This document shows, one piece after another, positions 9,159 to 18,268 of a DNA stretch of 64,000 nt. Numbering within the stretch: the stretch's first letter is position 1; every line of letters begins with the position of its first letter. The stretch is from Komagataeibacter medellinensis NBRC 3288 (GTDB taxonomy: Bacteria; Pseudomonadota; Alphaproteobacteria; Acetobacterales; Acetobacteraceae). The DNA is taken from NCBI RefSeq assembly GCF_000182745.2, contig NC_016027.1, forward strand, positions 1,348,501 through 1,412,500, given 5' to 3'. Both the position numbers and the translations under genes were made by a program. The notes below the pieces were generated by a model. The model searched no databases. It was not told where the DNA came from and was given only the letters and a program-made list of their open reading frames with translations.

Positions 9159-11075
9159 TCAGGCTGTCAGGCGTTGCAGGTCATCGGTGCCAGTTGCCGG
9201 CATATCGGCATAGGGACCGCCCGCAATGATTTCGAGGCAGAGCAGACCCATAAGGGTCGGGTGGCGTGGACCCAGCGCCAGTTCGGCCCGGCCATTGCTC
9301 CAGCGGCAACGCCCGTCGCCTGATGCATGCCATCCCTCTGCGACTCCCTTGTCCAGATGGGAAGAAAGCGTATAGGCCACACTCCCCTCAAACAGCCTGA
9401 TCTCCCCGATCAGCACACCAAGCTGGCGGCGATCATCCACATACGGTCCTATCGCATCACAGGGCCTGCTGGTGCGTGACATGATGCTTACAGAACGCAC
9501 GCCGGGTGGGATCATGAAGATGGAAAAGCCGCGATTCTGGCGCATCTGCCGGATAACCGCACCATTATCGGCAATCAGATGCACATCCGCATCATGGGTC
9601 ATTACGGGAGGAGTGACACGGATTTCATGGAGGGTCTCGCGCGCCCGCGTTTCAAACTGGTGATAAAGGGGACCCACCACTTCCGGCGCAACCAGCAGCG
9701 GGGCCGCCGCATCTTTAGCCCAGGATCGGACCGGTCCCCTGCCAATGCTGACAATAGTGCCGCTGGAGCGGAAGGTATGGCGGTTCCCCGTATCGAGGTA
9801 GCTTTCCGTCAGCATGCCATCGGCCATGATGACGGCATGCTGCTCTGTCTCGATATGGTAATAATCATAGGTGGTAATGGAATGGTCATAGAAAATGGAG
9901 CGACCGTTCACCAGCATGCGGACCGGCACGAACCCGCCTTCCAGAAAGAGCGAATGCTCCGCCGTGATCAGCATGTCGCGGTAGGGTATGCCATCGGCAA
10001 TGGCATCCTTCACGATACGGACGGGATAGCCCGCCTCATCATCGGGCAGGCCCGGACGGACGGTGGCCCGAGCCGTGCCCGTCCAGACGACCCTGCGCGC
10101 CTGCGGCTGGCCTGCGGTGTAAGTGACCACCTCATCACCGACATTGATGTCCTGTACCGCCACGTCTCCCGCCGGGGTCCGGATCATGGTGTCGGGCAGG
10201 AAACAGACACCAATATCCGTATTCCCGCCCACGTAGCTGATCTGGAGCGGATTATCCGTGCCGCCATCCGCCACGCTGTAGTTACCATTGGCAAGGCTTG
10301 CATCGGGAGACATGGAGACCTGATAGGCCGCGACCTCCGACCCGTCGCGTCCGTACAGCGTTATGGTTTTCGTGCTGTCACCAGTTATGGTGTAGTGGTC
10401 GATGGGAGCCGTGGTGTTCTTGAGCTGGATGGTATCGAGCGATGGATCGTAATTGTTGAACGTGATCCCTGACACGCCATTGGCGGCAATCAGGTTGAGG
10501 GCCGAATTGTCGGCATTGAGCACAAGCGTGCCCCCCCCATCCTTGAAGTTGACCGTGGAACCGGTCAGGATACTAATGAGATTGCTGCCACCATCATACG
10601 TACCGCCATAGCCTATGTTGATGGTCGAACCAGCCAGCAGCCCCAGCACCAGATTGCCCGAGAAGGTTGCCGTGCCACCATAGATATTGACGGTATTACC
10701 CGAAAGCGCATTGACCAGTATGTTGATGTTGGTATCGCCGCCAATATAATATGTATTGCCGCTGATCGCACTGGCCACGACATTGATGGCGCCTGTACTG
10801 CCAGGCATGGAAACGTAATTGCCACCAATAAGACCAACAAGCGTGGTGATGGAATCCGACCCGGTAACCACATCACCCGTTGGCGCCACTTTCAGCTGCA
10901 ACAGGTCAATACCGGTATTGATCCCGTCCAGGGTCTGGATCGTGTTGCCATCCGCGTCCGTTATCGTAACGTCATAGGATGTTGTCGTCAGCAAGAAGGG
11001 AATGCCGATTGTCGTTCCGGTTTCGCTATAGGTTACACCGGACGCCGTGGTGGCTGTGGTCATGTTGATGTCCAT
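9159..11075 (-). CDS. Hint-domain (Hint_2) surface or secreted protein
   Basis: A 638-residue protein in two parts. Residues 1-270 are repetitive, rich in G, T, N and S, with short beta-helix-like repeats such as SGNTYYIGG, SGNTVNIYGG and AGSTINIGYGG, as in autotransporter passenger regions. From about residue 290, CFLPDTMIRTPAGDVAVQDI opens a Hint domain (hedgehog/intein fold). ITAEHSLFLEGGFVPVRMLV carries the histidine block, and the tail runs to residue 638. The initial Cys fits self-cleavage chemistry, but there is no intein C-extein splice junction. Acetic acid bacteria carry many such proteins. An in-frame ATG at 11063 may be the true start. Confidence 0.8.
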   Translation of the reverse strand: MDINMTTATTASGVTYSETGTTIGIPFLLTTTSYDVTITDADGNTIQTLDGINTGIDLLQLKVAPTGDVVTGSDSITTLVGLIGGNYVSMPGSTGAINVVASAISGNTYYIGGDTNINILVNALSGNTVNIYGGTATFSGNLVLGLLAGSTINIGYGGTYDGGSNLISILTGSTVNFKDGGGTLVLNADNSALNLIAANGVSGITFNNYDPSLDTIQLKNTTAPIDHYTITGDSTKTITLYGRDGSEVAAYQVSMSPDASLANGNYSVADGGTDNPLQISYVGGNTDIGVCFLPDTMIRTPAGDVAVQDINVGDEVVTYTAGQPQARRVVWTGTARATVRPGLPDDEAGYPVRIVKDAIADGIPYRDMLITAEHSLFLEGGFVPVRMLVNGRSIFYDHSITTYDYYHIETEQHAVIMADGMLTESYLDTGNRHTFRSSGTIVSIGRGPVRSWAKDAAAPLLVAPEVVGPLYHQFETRARETLHEIRVTPPVMTHDADVHLIADNGAVIRQMRQNRGFSIFMIPPGVRSVSIMSRTSRPCDAIGPYVDDRRQLGVLIGEIRLFEGSVAYTLSSHLDKGVAEGWHASGDGRCRWSNGRAELALGPRHPTLMGLLCLEIIAGGPYADMPATGTDDLQRLTA

Positions 11076-11207
11076 ACCATTTGCAAGTGATGGTATGTGT
11101 TTTCATACAGAAAACAAAAAAAACGGTTAATTTCTCGGTCTGGCCAAAAGAAAAACCATCCCTGGCAGGGCCTGTACTGTCAGGGACCACGCAGGGTATG
11201 CCTCTAT

Positions 11208-12218
11208 CTAGAATTCCAGACAGATCTTGCCGAAATGGCGATTGCTTTCCTGATGGCGGAAAGCCGCAACGATCTCCTCAAGCGGGTACACAGCATCAAT
11301 GACGGGGCGTATGGCCGTGCTGTCAAAAGCCCGCACCATGGCTTGCTGGTCCGCCCTGCACCCCACCAGCACGCCCTGCAGGCGGAACTGTTTCATCAGC
11401 ATGGGCACGATGGCCAGCTCGCCCGCAACACCGCCCAGAATACCGATAACCGAAATATGCCCCGCAACCCGGACCGCCGCCATGGACTGTTCCAGTGTTG
11501 CCGCACCACCAACCTCAATAATGTGGTCAACCCCCTTCCCGTCCGTCAGGTCCCATGCCGTCTGGCCCCACCCGGCATCATGCCGGTAATTGATGACATG
11601 GTCCGCACCCAGTGCACGCAGGCGTTCAAGCTTTGCATCGCTGGAGGATGTGGCAATGACTGTCGCCCCAACCATTTTTGCAAACTGCAGGGCAAAGATC
11701 GACACCCCCCCCGTGCCCTGTACCAGGACCGTATCGCCCGGCTGGACCTGACCATCGACAAACAGGGCACGCCAGGCGGTCAGGGCCGCTGTTGTCAGTG
11801 TGGCGGCCTCGACATCCGACCAGCCACGCGGCGCGTGGGTAAACGATGTTGCCGGTGCGGTGACCTCCTCCCGGGCGTACCCGTCCACGCCATCACCGGG
11901 CACCGTGGCAAAACCGATCACATTCGGCCTGCCGGAAAGCCATGTCGGGAAAAACGTGCTGACAACCCTGTCACCGGGCGCAAATTCCGTAACACCTTCC
12001 CCCACTTCCAGCACTTCGCCCGCGCCATCGGCCAGAGGAATGCGCGGCATGGATGGCCCCCACATGCCGCTTACAACTGCATAATCATGATAATTGAGCG
12101 ATGAGGCGTGCAGGCGTACCCTGATTTCACCAGCGCCGGGGGCGGGCGGGGCATGCTGGTGTGAAATAACGACATTCTCGAAACCACCCGGTGGCTGCAC
12201 CACAACTGTTCTGGGCAT
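11208..12218 (-). CDS. Zinc-free medium-chain NAD(P)-dependent oxidoreductase
   Basis: A 336-residue member of the MDR superfamily. The GroES-like fold at residues 25-130 (HASSLNYHDYAVVSG, LADGAGEVLEVGEGV) lacks the catalytic and structural zinc cysteines. The nucleotide-binding motif is VLVQGTGGVSIFALQFAKMV (about residues 160-180). This is typical of quinone-oxidoreductase-like or zinc-independent alcohol dehydrogenase-like reductases. It probably reduces small carbonyl compounds or quinones with NADPH in the cytoplasm; the substrate is unknown. It is divergent from the universal-stress-protein operon. Confidence 0.85.
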   Translation of the reverse strand: MPRTVVVQPPGGFENVVISHQHAPPAPGAGEIRVRLHASSLNYHDYAVVSGMWGPSMPRIPLADGAGEVLEVGEGVTEFAPGDRVVSTFFPTWLSGRPNVIGFATVPGDGVDGYAREEVTAPATSFTHAPRGWSDVEAATLTTAALTAWRALFVDGQVQPGDTVLVQGTGGVSIFALQFAKMVGATVIATSSSDAKLERLRALGADHVINYRHDAGWGQTAWDLTDGKGVDHIIEVGGAATLEQSMAAVRVAGHISVIGILGGVAGELAIVPMLMKQFRLQGVLVGCRADQQAMVRAFDSTAIRPVIDAVYPLEEIVAAFRHQESNRHFGKICLEF

Positions 12219-12461
12219 TGCTGGTATCTCCCTGGATTTGCGGGTTGTGTATGATCCCTATCAATCAATAATATGCGGGGAACAGTCAAACAGGGCGATG
12301 AAAACAGGGAATGGGACAATCCCCAGCCTGGCGGCAACCTGACAGGACTGCATGTATCCGGTCTCATCATGTCCATACCTGTAATAACATAATAGGACAC
12401 TGCCGCGCCCGTATGGGAGCCGAGATTGACTTCCCTGCCAGTCTGTCCGCATAATAAAGAT

Positions 12462-12526
12462 GGCAATGGACTCTGCCTGATTTCAGCCATGAAATCGAAC
12501 CGCCCGCCGGGCTGATGATTCCTACC
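12462..12526 (+). promoter_or_regulatory. Probable fluoride (crcB-motif) riboswitch
   Basis: The segment starts with GGCAATGGACTCTGCC (12462-12477), which matches the 16-base opening hairpin of the fluoride riboswitch in length and layout. It ends with GGGCTGATGATTCCTACC, matching the conserved 3' part. Between them a perfect 7-bp hairpin (GATTTCA/TGAAATC) is inserted, followed by the short GCCC/GGGC stem. The aptamer lies 140 bases before the USP-crcB operon, and the second gene exports fluoride, so the context fits. One mismatch in the long-range GGACT/ATTCC pairing lowers confidence. Confidence 0.7.
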
Positions 12527-12666
12527 CCGCCATGTTATGCGTGAGGGAGGAGTGCGTCCGTGGTCTGCTGTCCTGCAATTCCCATTCATTTGCCACAAAC
12601 CGAGGGCAGGCGTGCATGGCCTGCCCTGCGTCATCCCTCCCGTTGTGCATGAACAGGAGAAGCCGC

Positions 12667-13476
12667 ATGCGTATCCTTGTCATCCTTGACTGCCCGGAAA
12701 CCGCACGCCCAACACTGGAAAGCGCGGGCCAACTGACCAGCCGCCTGACAGGGGCTACAATCCGCGTACTTCACCCGCACCCCGCCCGCGACCCGAATTA
12801 CCAAAGCCCCGATGAAGGGATGCCCGATACCGCTGCGCGCCAGCGCTTTACACGCATGGTGACCAAACGAACCAGGCAGATCCACCAGATCTATACGGAC
12901 TGGGCCTGCACGGCAGGCCATGGAAGCGACATGAACTGGAGCGAGCAGGTAGGCGACATCCGTAAGGTCGTGGCTCAAGCGGCGACGAACAGCGACCTTG
13001 TCGTTCTGGCACGCCCGCGCACGGGTGCCACCGGGCAGGCCCTGTCCGGGGCGTTATATGATGCACGGGCCGCTGTTGTCCTTGCCCCCATGCAGCATCA
13101 TGCAACAACCGGGCTGAATCCTGTCGTGGCGTGGCATGCATCACCCGGCCTGGAACGCGCGATTGAAAGCGCATGGCCCCTGCTGGAAAAGGCAGGCAAG
13201 ATTACGGTCATCATAGGTGAGCATAGACCTGGCACCCAACCGGACCCGCAACTGGTGACCACGCTGCGCCATAAAGGCGTGGCGGTGGAGGTTGTGCATT
13301 TTACCATTACGGATACGGATATCGGCACGCAGATCCTGAACCATGCCATTGCAGCACAGGGTGACCTGCTGATCATGGGCGCCTATGGCCGTCCGCATCT
13401 TGTTGAATGGCTGTTTGGTGGTGCCACCATGGATATCCTGACCCAGGCCACCATACCCCTTCTGACCCACCACTGA
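12667..13476 (+). CDS. Universal stress protein
   Basis: A 269-residue UspA-fold protein. It begins RILVILDCPETARPTLESA and ends with the nucleotide-binding signature IMGAYGRPHLVEWLFGGAT (G-x2-G-x9-G-type), followed by the typical C-terminal strand TIPLLTHH. It is about twice the length of a single Usp domain. The C-terminal domain keeps the binding motif and the N-terminal one is degenerate. The ATG at 12667 has AGGAGA six bases upstream. It lies 36 bp before crcB and behind a predicted fluoride riboswitch, so it is probably induced by fluoride. Confidence 0.88.
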   Translation: MRILVILDCPETARPTLESAGQLTSRLTGATIRVLHPHPARDPNYQSPDEGMPDTAARQRFTRMVTKRTRQIHQIYTDWACTAGHGSDMNWSEQVGDIRKVVAQAATNSDLVVLARPRTGATGQALSGALYDARAAVVLAPMQHHATTGLNPVVAWHASPGLERAIESAWPLLEKAGKITVIIGEHRPGTQPDPQLVTTLRHKGVAVEVVHFTITDTDIGTQILNHAIAAQGDLLIMGAYGRPHLVEWLFGGATMDILTQATIPLLTHH

Positions 13477-13512
13477 AGCCCGGCAACCCGAGAAAAGAAA
13501 GCAACACTGTTC

Positions 13513-13929
13513 ATGTCCACAAATGTGCTATCCACCCTGCTCATTGGTTTTGCCGGTGCCGGGGGCACGCTCCTGCGCTACTGGCTGGGGATGGCAACCG
13601 CACGCTGGAGCCAGGTCCTGCCGTGGGGCACCATCATGATCAATGTGACCGGCTCCTTTGCCATCGCGTTCTTCGGCACCCTTACGGCGGCCAATGGTCG
13701 GCTGCCCGTGTCGGAAACCGGACGGCTTGTGTTCATGGTCGGGCTTTGCGGAGGATACACCACCTTCTCCTCCTTCAGCCTACAGACTCTTGATCTGCTG
13801 CGGAACGGGTCGCCCGCGCGCGCATTGTTCAATATCGGGCTGTCGGTCGGGCTGTGCATGGCCAGTGTCACGGCGGGTTACATGGCGGCACAGGCCATTA
13901 ATGCAGGCAACCATACCAGTCGGGTCTGA
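13513..13929 (+). CDS. crcB: Fluoride ion channel CrcB/Fluc
   Basis: A 138-residue, four-helix membrane protein that exports fluoride. Family motifs seen are GGTLLRYWLG in helix 1, GTIMINVTGSFAIAF in helix 2 with the conserved Asn, GLCGGYTTFSSFSLQT in helix 3 with the conserved TTFSS turn, and a fourth glycine-rich helix. Length is normal for the dual-topology Fluc subunit, which works as an antiparallel dimer. It is second in an operon with the universal stress protein under the predicted fluoride riboswitch. Confidence 0.93.
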   Translation: MSTNVLSTLLIGFAGAGGTLLRYWLGMATARWSQVLPWGTIMINVTGSFAIAFFGTLTAANGRLPVSETGRLVFMVGLCGGYTTFSSFSLQTLDLLRNGSPARALFNIGLSVGLCMASVTAGYMAAQAINAGNHTSRV

Positions 13930-14108
13930 ACCGCATCCTGTATCCTACACGGGCGCGAACCCACAATATCAGGCTACAGCTACACAAGACCCGTCGGCCC
14001 GCAGTCAAAAGCAGACGCGGCATGGCCCGAAAGCAGGATCGGTCCCACTACAGACCGTGACGGGACGATCTTCAATACCGGTCCTGCGACCACTGGCCGG
14101 CAGAGCCT

Positions 14109-16475
14109 TCAGAATTCCATCGACAGGGTGAAATGATAGACGCGCGGCAAACCGGCATACAGGGTGGAGGCCGCACCGGATGTGCCGCTGGGCGCACCGG
14201 TGTAGACCGATGCCCAGTACCGCTCGTTCGTGGCGTTGCTCACGCCAAAACGCGCAACCCATGGGAACTTGGAAACATGGAAGGCATAGCGCGTGCCAAG
14301 ATCCAGCGTGGTGTACGATCCGGTATGCAGCGTGTTGGTCAGGTTGGCTGCACGGTTGCCCATGTAATGCACGCTTGCATTGAACGCCCAGCCCGAGGCA
14401 AACGAACCCAGCGACGCCGGCAGGCGGTAATCCAGCAGCAGGTTGGCCTGCAGCGGGGCGGCCCCCACAATCTCCTTGTTGTTGTAAGTGGCCGTCTTGC
14501 TGTTGACCAGTTCCGCATCCAGCCACGTCATGCCTGCCAGGACAGACAGGTTGGGCAGCACTTCACCCGAGATCTGGGCTTCCACCCCGTAATTGCGCTG
14601 CGTGCCGCCATATTCATAGGTCTGGCAGTTCGTTGTATGGGTGCAGGTCCCATTGGCTGCGGCAATATACATGGCGTAAGGCGAGGTCATGCGGAAACCG
14701 GCAACATTGAACTGCATTTTCTGATAACGCAGCTTGTAACCGACTTCATATTCTTCCGAATGCCCGACCGGCAGTGCAAGATTCGTATTGGTATAGACCG
14801 AATTGTTGGGTGTGACAGGACCCGCCTCGGCTGAACGACCATAGGTGAAGTACAGGGTCTGGTTCTGGGTCGGCTTGTATATGACGCTGGCTGTCGGGCT
14901 GAAGGTTGCATTGGCCTGGAAGGTTCTCTTGAGCGGGCTGGATGCATTGAGCGCCCCCTTCTGGTCGATCCAGCTCCACGCCAGCGTGCCCATGACCGAC
15001 CAATGCTTGTTGATCCGCATCGTATCGCCAATGATGAAGGACTGGCTCATGATACTGCTGGATTTATAACGACCCGTATAATAAGGCTGCGTACCGTTGG
15101 TCGGGGCCGTACCATACATGTTGTATGTACCCAGGCTCTGGGCACCAGTCACGGCTCTGGTCGGGTTATAATTGCCCATCATGTAGCCATTGGTGCCAAT
15201 CACCAGGTCATGCGTAAGCGGCCCGGTGTGAACCCGGCCATTGAAATACGCCATGTTACTACCCACGCGGAAATCATCCGCCGTCGTGGTCGCCGTGGCT
15301 TTGGATGTATAGAAACCTTCATACCCCTGGGTGGCGCTCAATGTATCGCTTATGCCAAAGGACTGGCGCATGGCATCCTGGTACAGGCCACCCAGCGTAA
15401 AGCTCCAGTCCCTGTTGATCTGGTGCCTGATCTTGGCCAGGAAGGTATTGGTTTCCATGTTGTAGCCGCTCCAGTCAGGCGCCATGCGCCGCCCCAGATC
15501 GGGCGCTTCGGGCAACTGTCCGCCAATGCCGGTGGGATTGGCAGCAGTACCGGCAGCAATACCAAAGCCGGGTGCCATGCCACGTTCATCATAGGTATAG
15601 TGGCTGGCATCGAGTTCAAGGACCGTCTTGGAATCAAAATGGATATCGAAATCGGCGCTGACCATCTCACGCCGGATCCAACTGCCCGGCGCATAGGCCG
15701 AACCATTGGCGTGCAGCATGTTCAGGCGATAGCCAAACCAGCCATTGCGGCCAATCCGGCCCGAAATGTCGCCATTGACCGTGGGCGTGCCGATGGAATC
15801 CACACCAACTGAAAGCCGTTCGGTACGGCGGTTGGTCGGACGCTTGAGGGTATATTCAAACACACCAGCCGGGTTTTCCGGCCCGTACATGGCCCCGGCC
15901 AGACCGTTGAGAACCTGCAGGTTATCAACCCATTCCGCCGGATAGGGCGTGGTGGAAACCACGTTCAGGCCATCAAGACGGGAATTGGCCACCACATCGG
16001 CTTCGAACCCACGCGACTGCGGGCGCGATGTATTCGGATCACCACGAATTTCCAACTGAACCGATGGCAGGAATGACGCCATGTCATTAATATTGCGCAA
16101 CTGCTGGTTGACCACCACATCATGCGTTACACCCATCACGGAATAAGGGGCATCCAGCGTATCGCGGTTACCCAGCGGGCCGAGATAGATGTTCTTGTTC
16201 ATGTATTTGGCGCCGGTGCCATCCGCCGCATGGTGGCCGTGAACGGTGATCGTCTCGCCATTGGAACCATCCAGTATCCCGGCAATAGGGGCGGTTGTCG
16301 CCGGTATGACGCTGGCTGCCACGCCGCCCGGTTTTGCCGGGACCGACTGCTTTACAATTGCCTGCTTACCCGTTTGTTCCGGCTGCACGGATGCTGCGGT
16401 TGCCAGCGTCGTTGTTGTCAGCAGCGAGGCGCAAAACGTCGCGGTAACAAGGACAGGATGGAAACGGTCATGCAT
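14109..16475 (-). CDS. TonB-dependent siderophore-type receptor
   Basis: A 788-residue outer-membrane receptor. A signal sequence (residues 1-29) precedes a plug domain (about 95-230: DAPYSVMGVTHDVVVNQQLR, QSRGFEADVV, LNGLAGAMYGPENPAGVFEY). A 22-strand barrel follows, ending in the outer-membrane signal FTLSMEF. Plug features match the ferrichrome/FpvA-like siderophore group. The ligand is not readable from sequence. No transport genes lie beside it. The promoter region (16476-16618) is AT-rich, and its upstream part has been replaced by an IS insertion, so its native regulation may be disturbed. Confidence 0.9.
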   Translation of the reverse strand: MHDRFHPVLVTATFCASLLTTTTLATAASVQPEQTGKQAIVKQSVPAKPGGVAASVIPATTAPIAGILDGSNGETITVHGHHAADGTGAKYMNKNIYLGPLGNRDTLDAPYSVMGVTHDVVVNQQLRNINDMASFLPSVQLEIRGDPNTSRPQSRGFEADVVANSRLDGLNVVSTTPYPAEWVDNLQVLNGLAGAMYGPENPAGVFEYTLKRPTNRRTERLSVGVDSIGTPTVNGDISGRIGRNGWFGYRLNMLHANGSAYAPGSWIRREMVSADFDIHFDSKTVLELDASHYTYDERGMAPGFGIAAGTAANPTGIGGQLPEAPDLGRRMAPDWSGYNMETNTFLAKIRHQINRDWSFTLGGLYQDAMRQSFGISDTLSATQGYEGFYTSKATATTTADDFRVGSNMAYFNGRVHTGPLTHDLVIGTNGYMMGNYNPTRAVTGAQSLGTYNMYGTAPTNGTQPYYTGRYKSSSIMSQSFIIGDTMRINKHWSVMGTLAWSWIDQKGALNASSPLKRTFQANATFSPTASVIYKPTQNQTLYFTYGRSAEAGPVTPNNSVYTNTNLALPVGHSEEYEVGYKLRYQKMQFNVAGFRMTSPYAMYIAAANGTCTHTTNCQTYEYGGTQRNYGVEAQISGEVLPNLSVLAGMTWLDAELVNSKTATYNNKEIVGAAPLQANLLLDYRLPASLGSFASGWAFNASVHYMGNRAANLTNTLHTGSYTTLDLGTRYAFHVSKFPWVARFGVSNATNERYWASVYTGAPSGTSGAASTLYAGLPRVYHFTLSMEF

Positions 16476-16618
16476 GGTTCAGAGGTGCCCGAAAGAAAAA
16501 TATCAAACAAAAGGTAGCTCCTTCTGCACGGCACGAACCAGGATTGTCTATATATATTCATATATATATGTGTATTTTTACAGATATAATCAGAAAGTGA
16601 TGCCAGAAGAACACAATT

Positions 16619-17907
16619 GGAGGGTTCGAAAAACCCCTGGTTCTGGCCCTCTGTGTGTGATTCCCTCTCTTCTGTGATGATTGAGGGAATGGCTCATGAA
16701 GCAGCCGGGCTTCTTTGATGTGGACGAGCGACTAGCCCGTTTGAGTGGCCTTGGCGATCAGCTCGAAGCGTTTTCTCGGACTGTGGATTTTGAGGTGTTC
16801 CGTCCTGATCTGGACAGGGCTCTGGCCTATGCGGACGGAAGTAAAGGTGGCCGTCCCCCGTTTGATCCGGTGCTGATGTTCAAGATCCTGGTGATCCAGA
16901 CGCTGAACAATCTCTCCGACGAGCGAACGGAGTATCTGATCAACGACCGGCTGTCCTTCATGCGCTTCCTCGGCCTGGCGTTATCGGACCGGGTGCCTGA
17001 CGCCAAAACGGTCTGGCTGTTCCGTGAACGGCTGACCGAGGCTGGCGCCATCCAGAAGCTGTTCGAGCGCTTTGACGCCACCCTGCGAAACGCCGGGTAT
17101 CTGCCGATGTCCGGCCAGATCCTGGATGCCACGCTGGTGGCGGCGCCAAAGCAGCGCAATACCAACGCGGAGAAAGTTGATCTTCGGGAAGGCCGCATTC
17201 CGCAGGACTGGCAGGACAAGCCTGCCAAGTTGTCCCACAAGGATCGCCATGCGCGATGGACACTGAAGTTCACGAAGGCAAAGCGGCAGGAGGACGGGAC
17301 GCTCCCGTCCACGGACCTCGCCATTCCGTTCTTTGGCTACAAATCGCATATTTTCATCGATCGAAAGTTTCGACTGATCCGGAAATGGAAAGCGACGGAT
17401 GCCGCCGCCAGTGATGGTGCCAGGCTGCGCGAGGGCTTGCTCGATAAAACCAATACGGCCTCAAGCGTTTGGGCCGACACCGCGTATCGCTCGAAAGCCA
17501 ATGAGGACTTCATGGACAAAGAGGGTTTCGTCTCGAAGGTTCACAGGAAAAAGCCGCATCTCAAGCCCATGCCCCGCCATATCCAGCGCTCTAACGCAGG
17601 GAAGTCCGTCATCCGATCCCGCGTCGAGCATGTCTTTGCCGATCAGAAATCGCAGACGGGATTGTTCGTCCGGACCGTGGGCATTACCCGGGCCACCATG
17701 AGGATTGGCTTGGCCAATATCGTCTACAACATGCGCCGCTTCCTCTTCCTCGAGAGGTTGAACGCGGCCGCGTAGCTATCCCATTGGCGACAGCGTCCGA
17801 TCTGCTCAAGACGCAGATCAAAAGTCACCCCAAGAACCGTCAATCAGCACGACAAAAGCCTGAAATCAGGAACCACGCGCGCCAATCAACGGTTCTTCGA
17901 TCCCTCC
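16619..17907 (+). mobile_element. IS5-group insertion sequence, copy 1 (complete)
   Basis: A 1289-bp element. The left end GGAGGGTTCGAAAAACC and the right end (reverse complement GGAGGGATCGAAGAACC) are imperfect inverted repeats. It carries one intact transposase. The flanks do not show a clear short target duplication. On the right it abuts, and interrupts, a remnant IS1182-type transposase. A second, broken copy lies at 60757-62739 in opposite orientation. Confidence 0.85.
16696..17775 (+). CDS. IS5-family transposase (copy 1)
   Basis: A 359-residue DDE transposase. An N-terminal helical domain (GGRPPFDPVLMFKILVIQTL) is followed by catalytic blocks with the first Asp in GQILDATLVAAPKQRNT, the second in SVWADTAYRSKANEDF and Glu in RSRVEHVFADQKSQ. 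The ATG at 16696 is preceded by GAGGGA; TTG at 16681 is an alternative. Appears intact. Confidence 0.88.
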   Translation: MKQPGFFDVDERLARLSGLGDQLEAFSRTVDFEVFRPDLDRALAYADGSKGGRPPFDPVLMFKILVIQTLNNLSDERTEYLINDRLSFMRFLGLALSDRVPDAKTVWLFRERLTEAGAIQKLFERFDATLRNAGYLPMSGQILDATLVAAPKQRNTNAEKVDLREGRIPQDWQDKPAKLSHKDRHARWTLKFTKAKRQEDGTLPSTDLAIPFFGYKSHIFIDRKFRLIRKWKATDAAASDGARLREGLLDKTNTASSVWADTAYRSKANEDFMDKEGFVSKVHRKKPHLKPMPRHIQRSNAGKSVIRSRVEHVFADQKSQTGLFVRTVGITRATMRIGLANIVYNMRRFLFLERLNAAA

Positions 17908-18183
17908 ACCTTCGACGTGTCAGCGGTGCCGTTCATACAGGCAGTTTTCGTGCTCGCCCCATGCGAGCCGTTTTCCTCGCGCCCTGAGCAAGGAGGGATG
18001 GTTGACGTCGAAGACGACGACATGGGTATGACGCGAAGGGCGAACGCACCGCGCCCGCAACGGACAGTCGTGGCAATCGCTGGCGCGAGCATGGAAATAC
18101 TGGAACGCGCCGCGTTGGAGCTTGCCTTTGGGGCGCAGTGTCTTGCGCTGCTTCAGGCCATGACGCGCTTCATTAATTAGCAC
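17908..18183 (-). pseudogene. IS1182-type transposase, C-terminal remnant
   Basis: Minus-strand reading gives a cysteine cluster ASDCHDCPLRARCVRPSRHT, then HPSLLRARGKRLAWGEHENC and LYERHR, the conserved C-terminal part of IS1182-family transposases. A one-base loss near 17928 breaks the frame before HVEG, and the rest has been replaced by the IS5-group element. The N-terminal and central part of a transposase of this family lies at 46573-47068 on the same strand. Confidence 0.75.
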
Positions 18184-18268
18184 CGGCAGACATATGGTGT
18201 CGGGTCACTCTGCAGGATTCTGCCGACATGTGACTATGCATAATAGGCAGGAAACACCCAAGACTGCA

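Noticed and set aside
9579..10472. A 297-codon open frame antisense to the Hint protein
   Set aside because: No motif. The Hint protein on the minus strand has a recognisable domain and normal codon use.
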